From positions 1 to 5,117 of the forward strand of contig CAJTVD010000138.1 of assembly GCA_910579495.1 (NCBI GenBank): a DNA stretch of 5,117 nucleotides. The letters run 5' to 3'. The stretch's first letter is position 1, and each line of letters begins with the position of its first letter. The position numbers were made by a program, and so were the translations under genes. Below the pieces are notes generated by a model. The model was not told the DNA's origin. It searched no databases and saw only the letters and a list, made by a program, of their open reading frames with translations. This document shows, in pieces, positions 5,088 through 5,117 of this stretch. The stretch is from an uncultured Lachnospiraceae bacterium (lineage in GTDB: Bacteria; Bacillota; Clostridia; Lachnospirales; Lachnospiraceae).

Positions 5088-5117
5088 TTACCTCACTTTC
5101 CTTATCTGGTCTACCAG
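5088..5117 (-). CDS. C-terminal end of the upstream phage gene
   Basis: One minus-strand frame entering from the right edge reads LVDQIRKVR and stops at TAA 5090-5088, five bases before the tail protein ATG. The spacing fits a packed tail operon, but only nine codons are visible and another frame is also open here, so this is a position-based guess. Confidence 0.35.
   Translation of the reverse strand: MVDQIRKVR

Noticed and set aside
1..5117. CRISPR arrays, tRNA or rRNA genes
   Set aside because: No regularly spaced direct repeats and no tRNA- or rRNA-like segments were seen on either strand.

Overview
The window looks like a piece of a Clostridia genome (Lachnospiraceae-like gut Firmicute). 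Evidence is the strong AGGAGG-type ribosome sites, the moderate GC content, the phage tail protein type and the insertion-element type. This is inferred from style; no taxonomic marker gene is present. All convincing genes lie on the minus strand, so the gene order runs from high to low coordinates.

Right part (5117 to about 3750): the end of a prophage tail module. There is the last codons of an upstream gene (5088-5117), a complete 378-residue tail/baseplate structural protein (3946-5082), and, 15 bases further, the start of a small phage protein (3661-3930). The C-terminal third of that small protein appears to be encoded by foreign DNA and overlaps the promoter of the next module.

Middle part (about 3750 to 790): the core of a transposon of the DDE-transposase-plus-AAA-ATPase type (the Mu/Tn552/Tn5053/Tn7 style of organisation). 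In order it has a promoter and a leader with a perfect 14-bp inverted repeat, a zinc-ribbon DUF6431-type protein (3078-3617, with an apparent one-base frameshift near its N-terminus), a 468-residue DDE transposase (1598-3004; D166, D230, E266) and an ExeA/TnsC/TniB-like ATPase (790-1605). The transposase and ATPase genes overlap by 8 bases.

Left part (790 to 1): small genes continue the same transcription unit without a clear break. They are a 109-residue protein coupled to the ATPase gene (440-769), a 16-codon ORF with a strong ribosome site (376-426), a tryptophan-rich ORF (150-314, frame open to 398), a 35-residue ORF (56-163) and a partial ORF running off the edge (1-92). Several of these look like pieces of genes split by single-base frameshifts. 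No left end of the transposon was recognised, so these may be accessory or cargo genes, or the host DNA beyond the element.

The most interesting region is the transposon leader (3602-3746). Two TATAAT promoters face each other across a 14-bp hairpin. The outward one would make a short RNA antisense to the leader of the transposition mRNA, an arrangement resembling RNA-OUT/RNA-IN of IS10.
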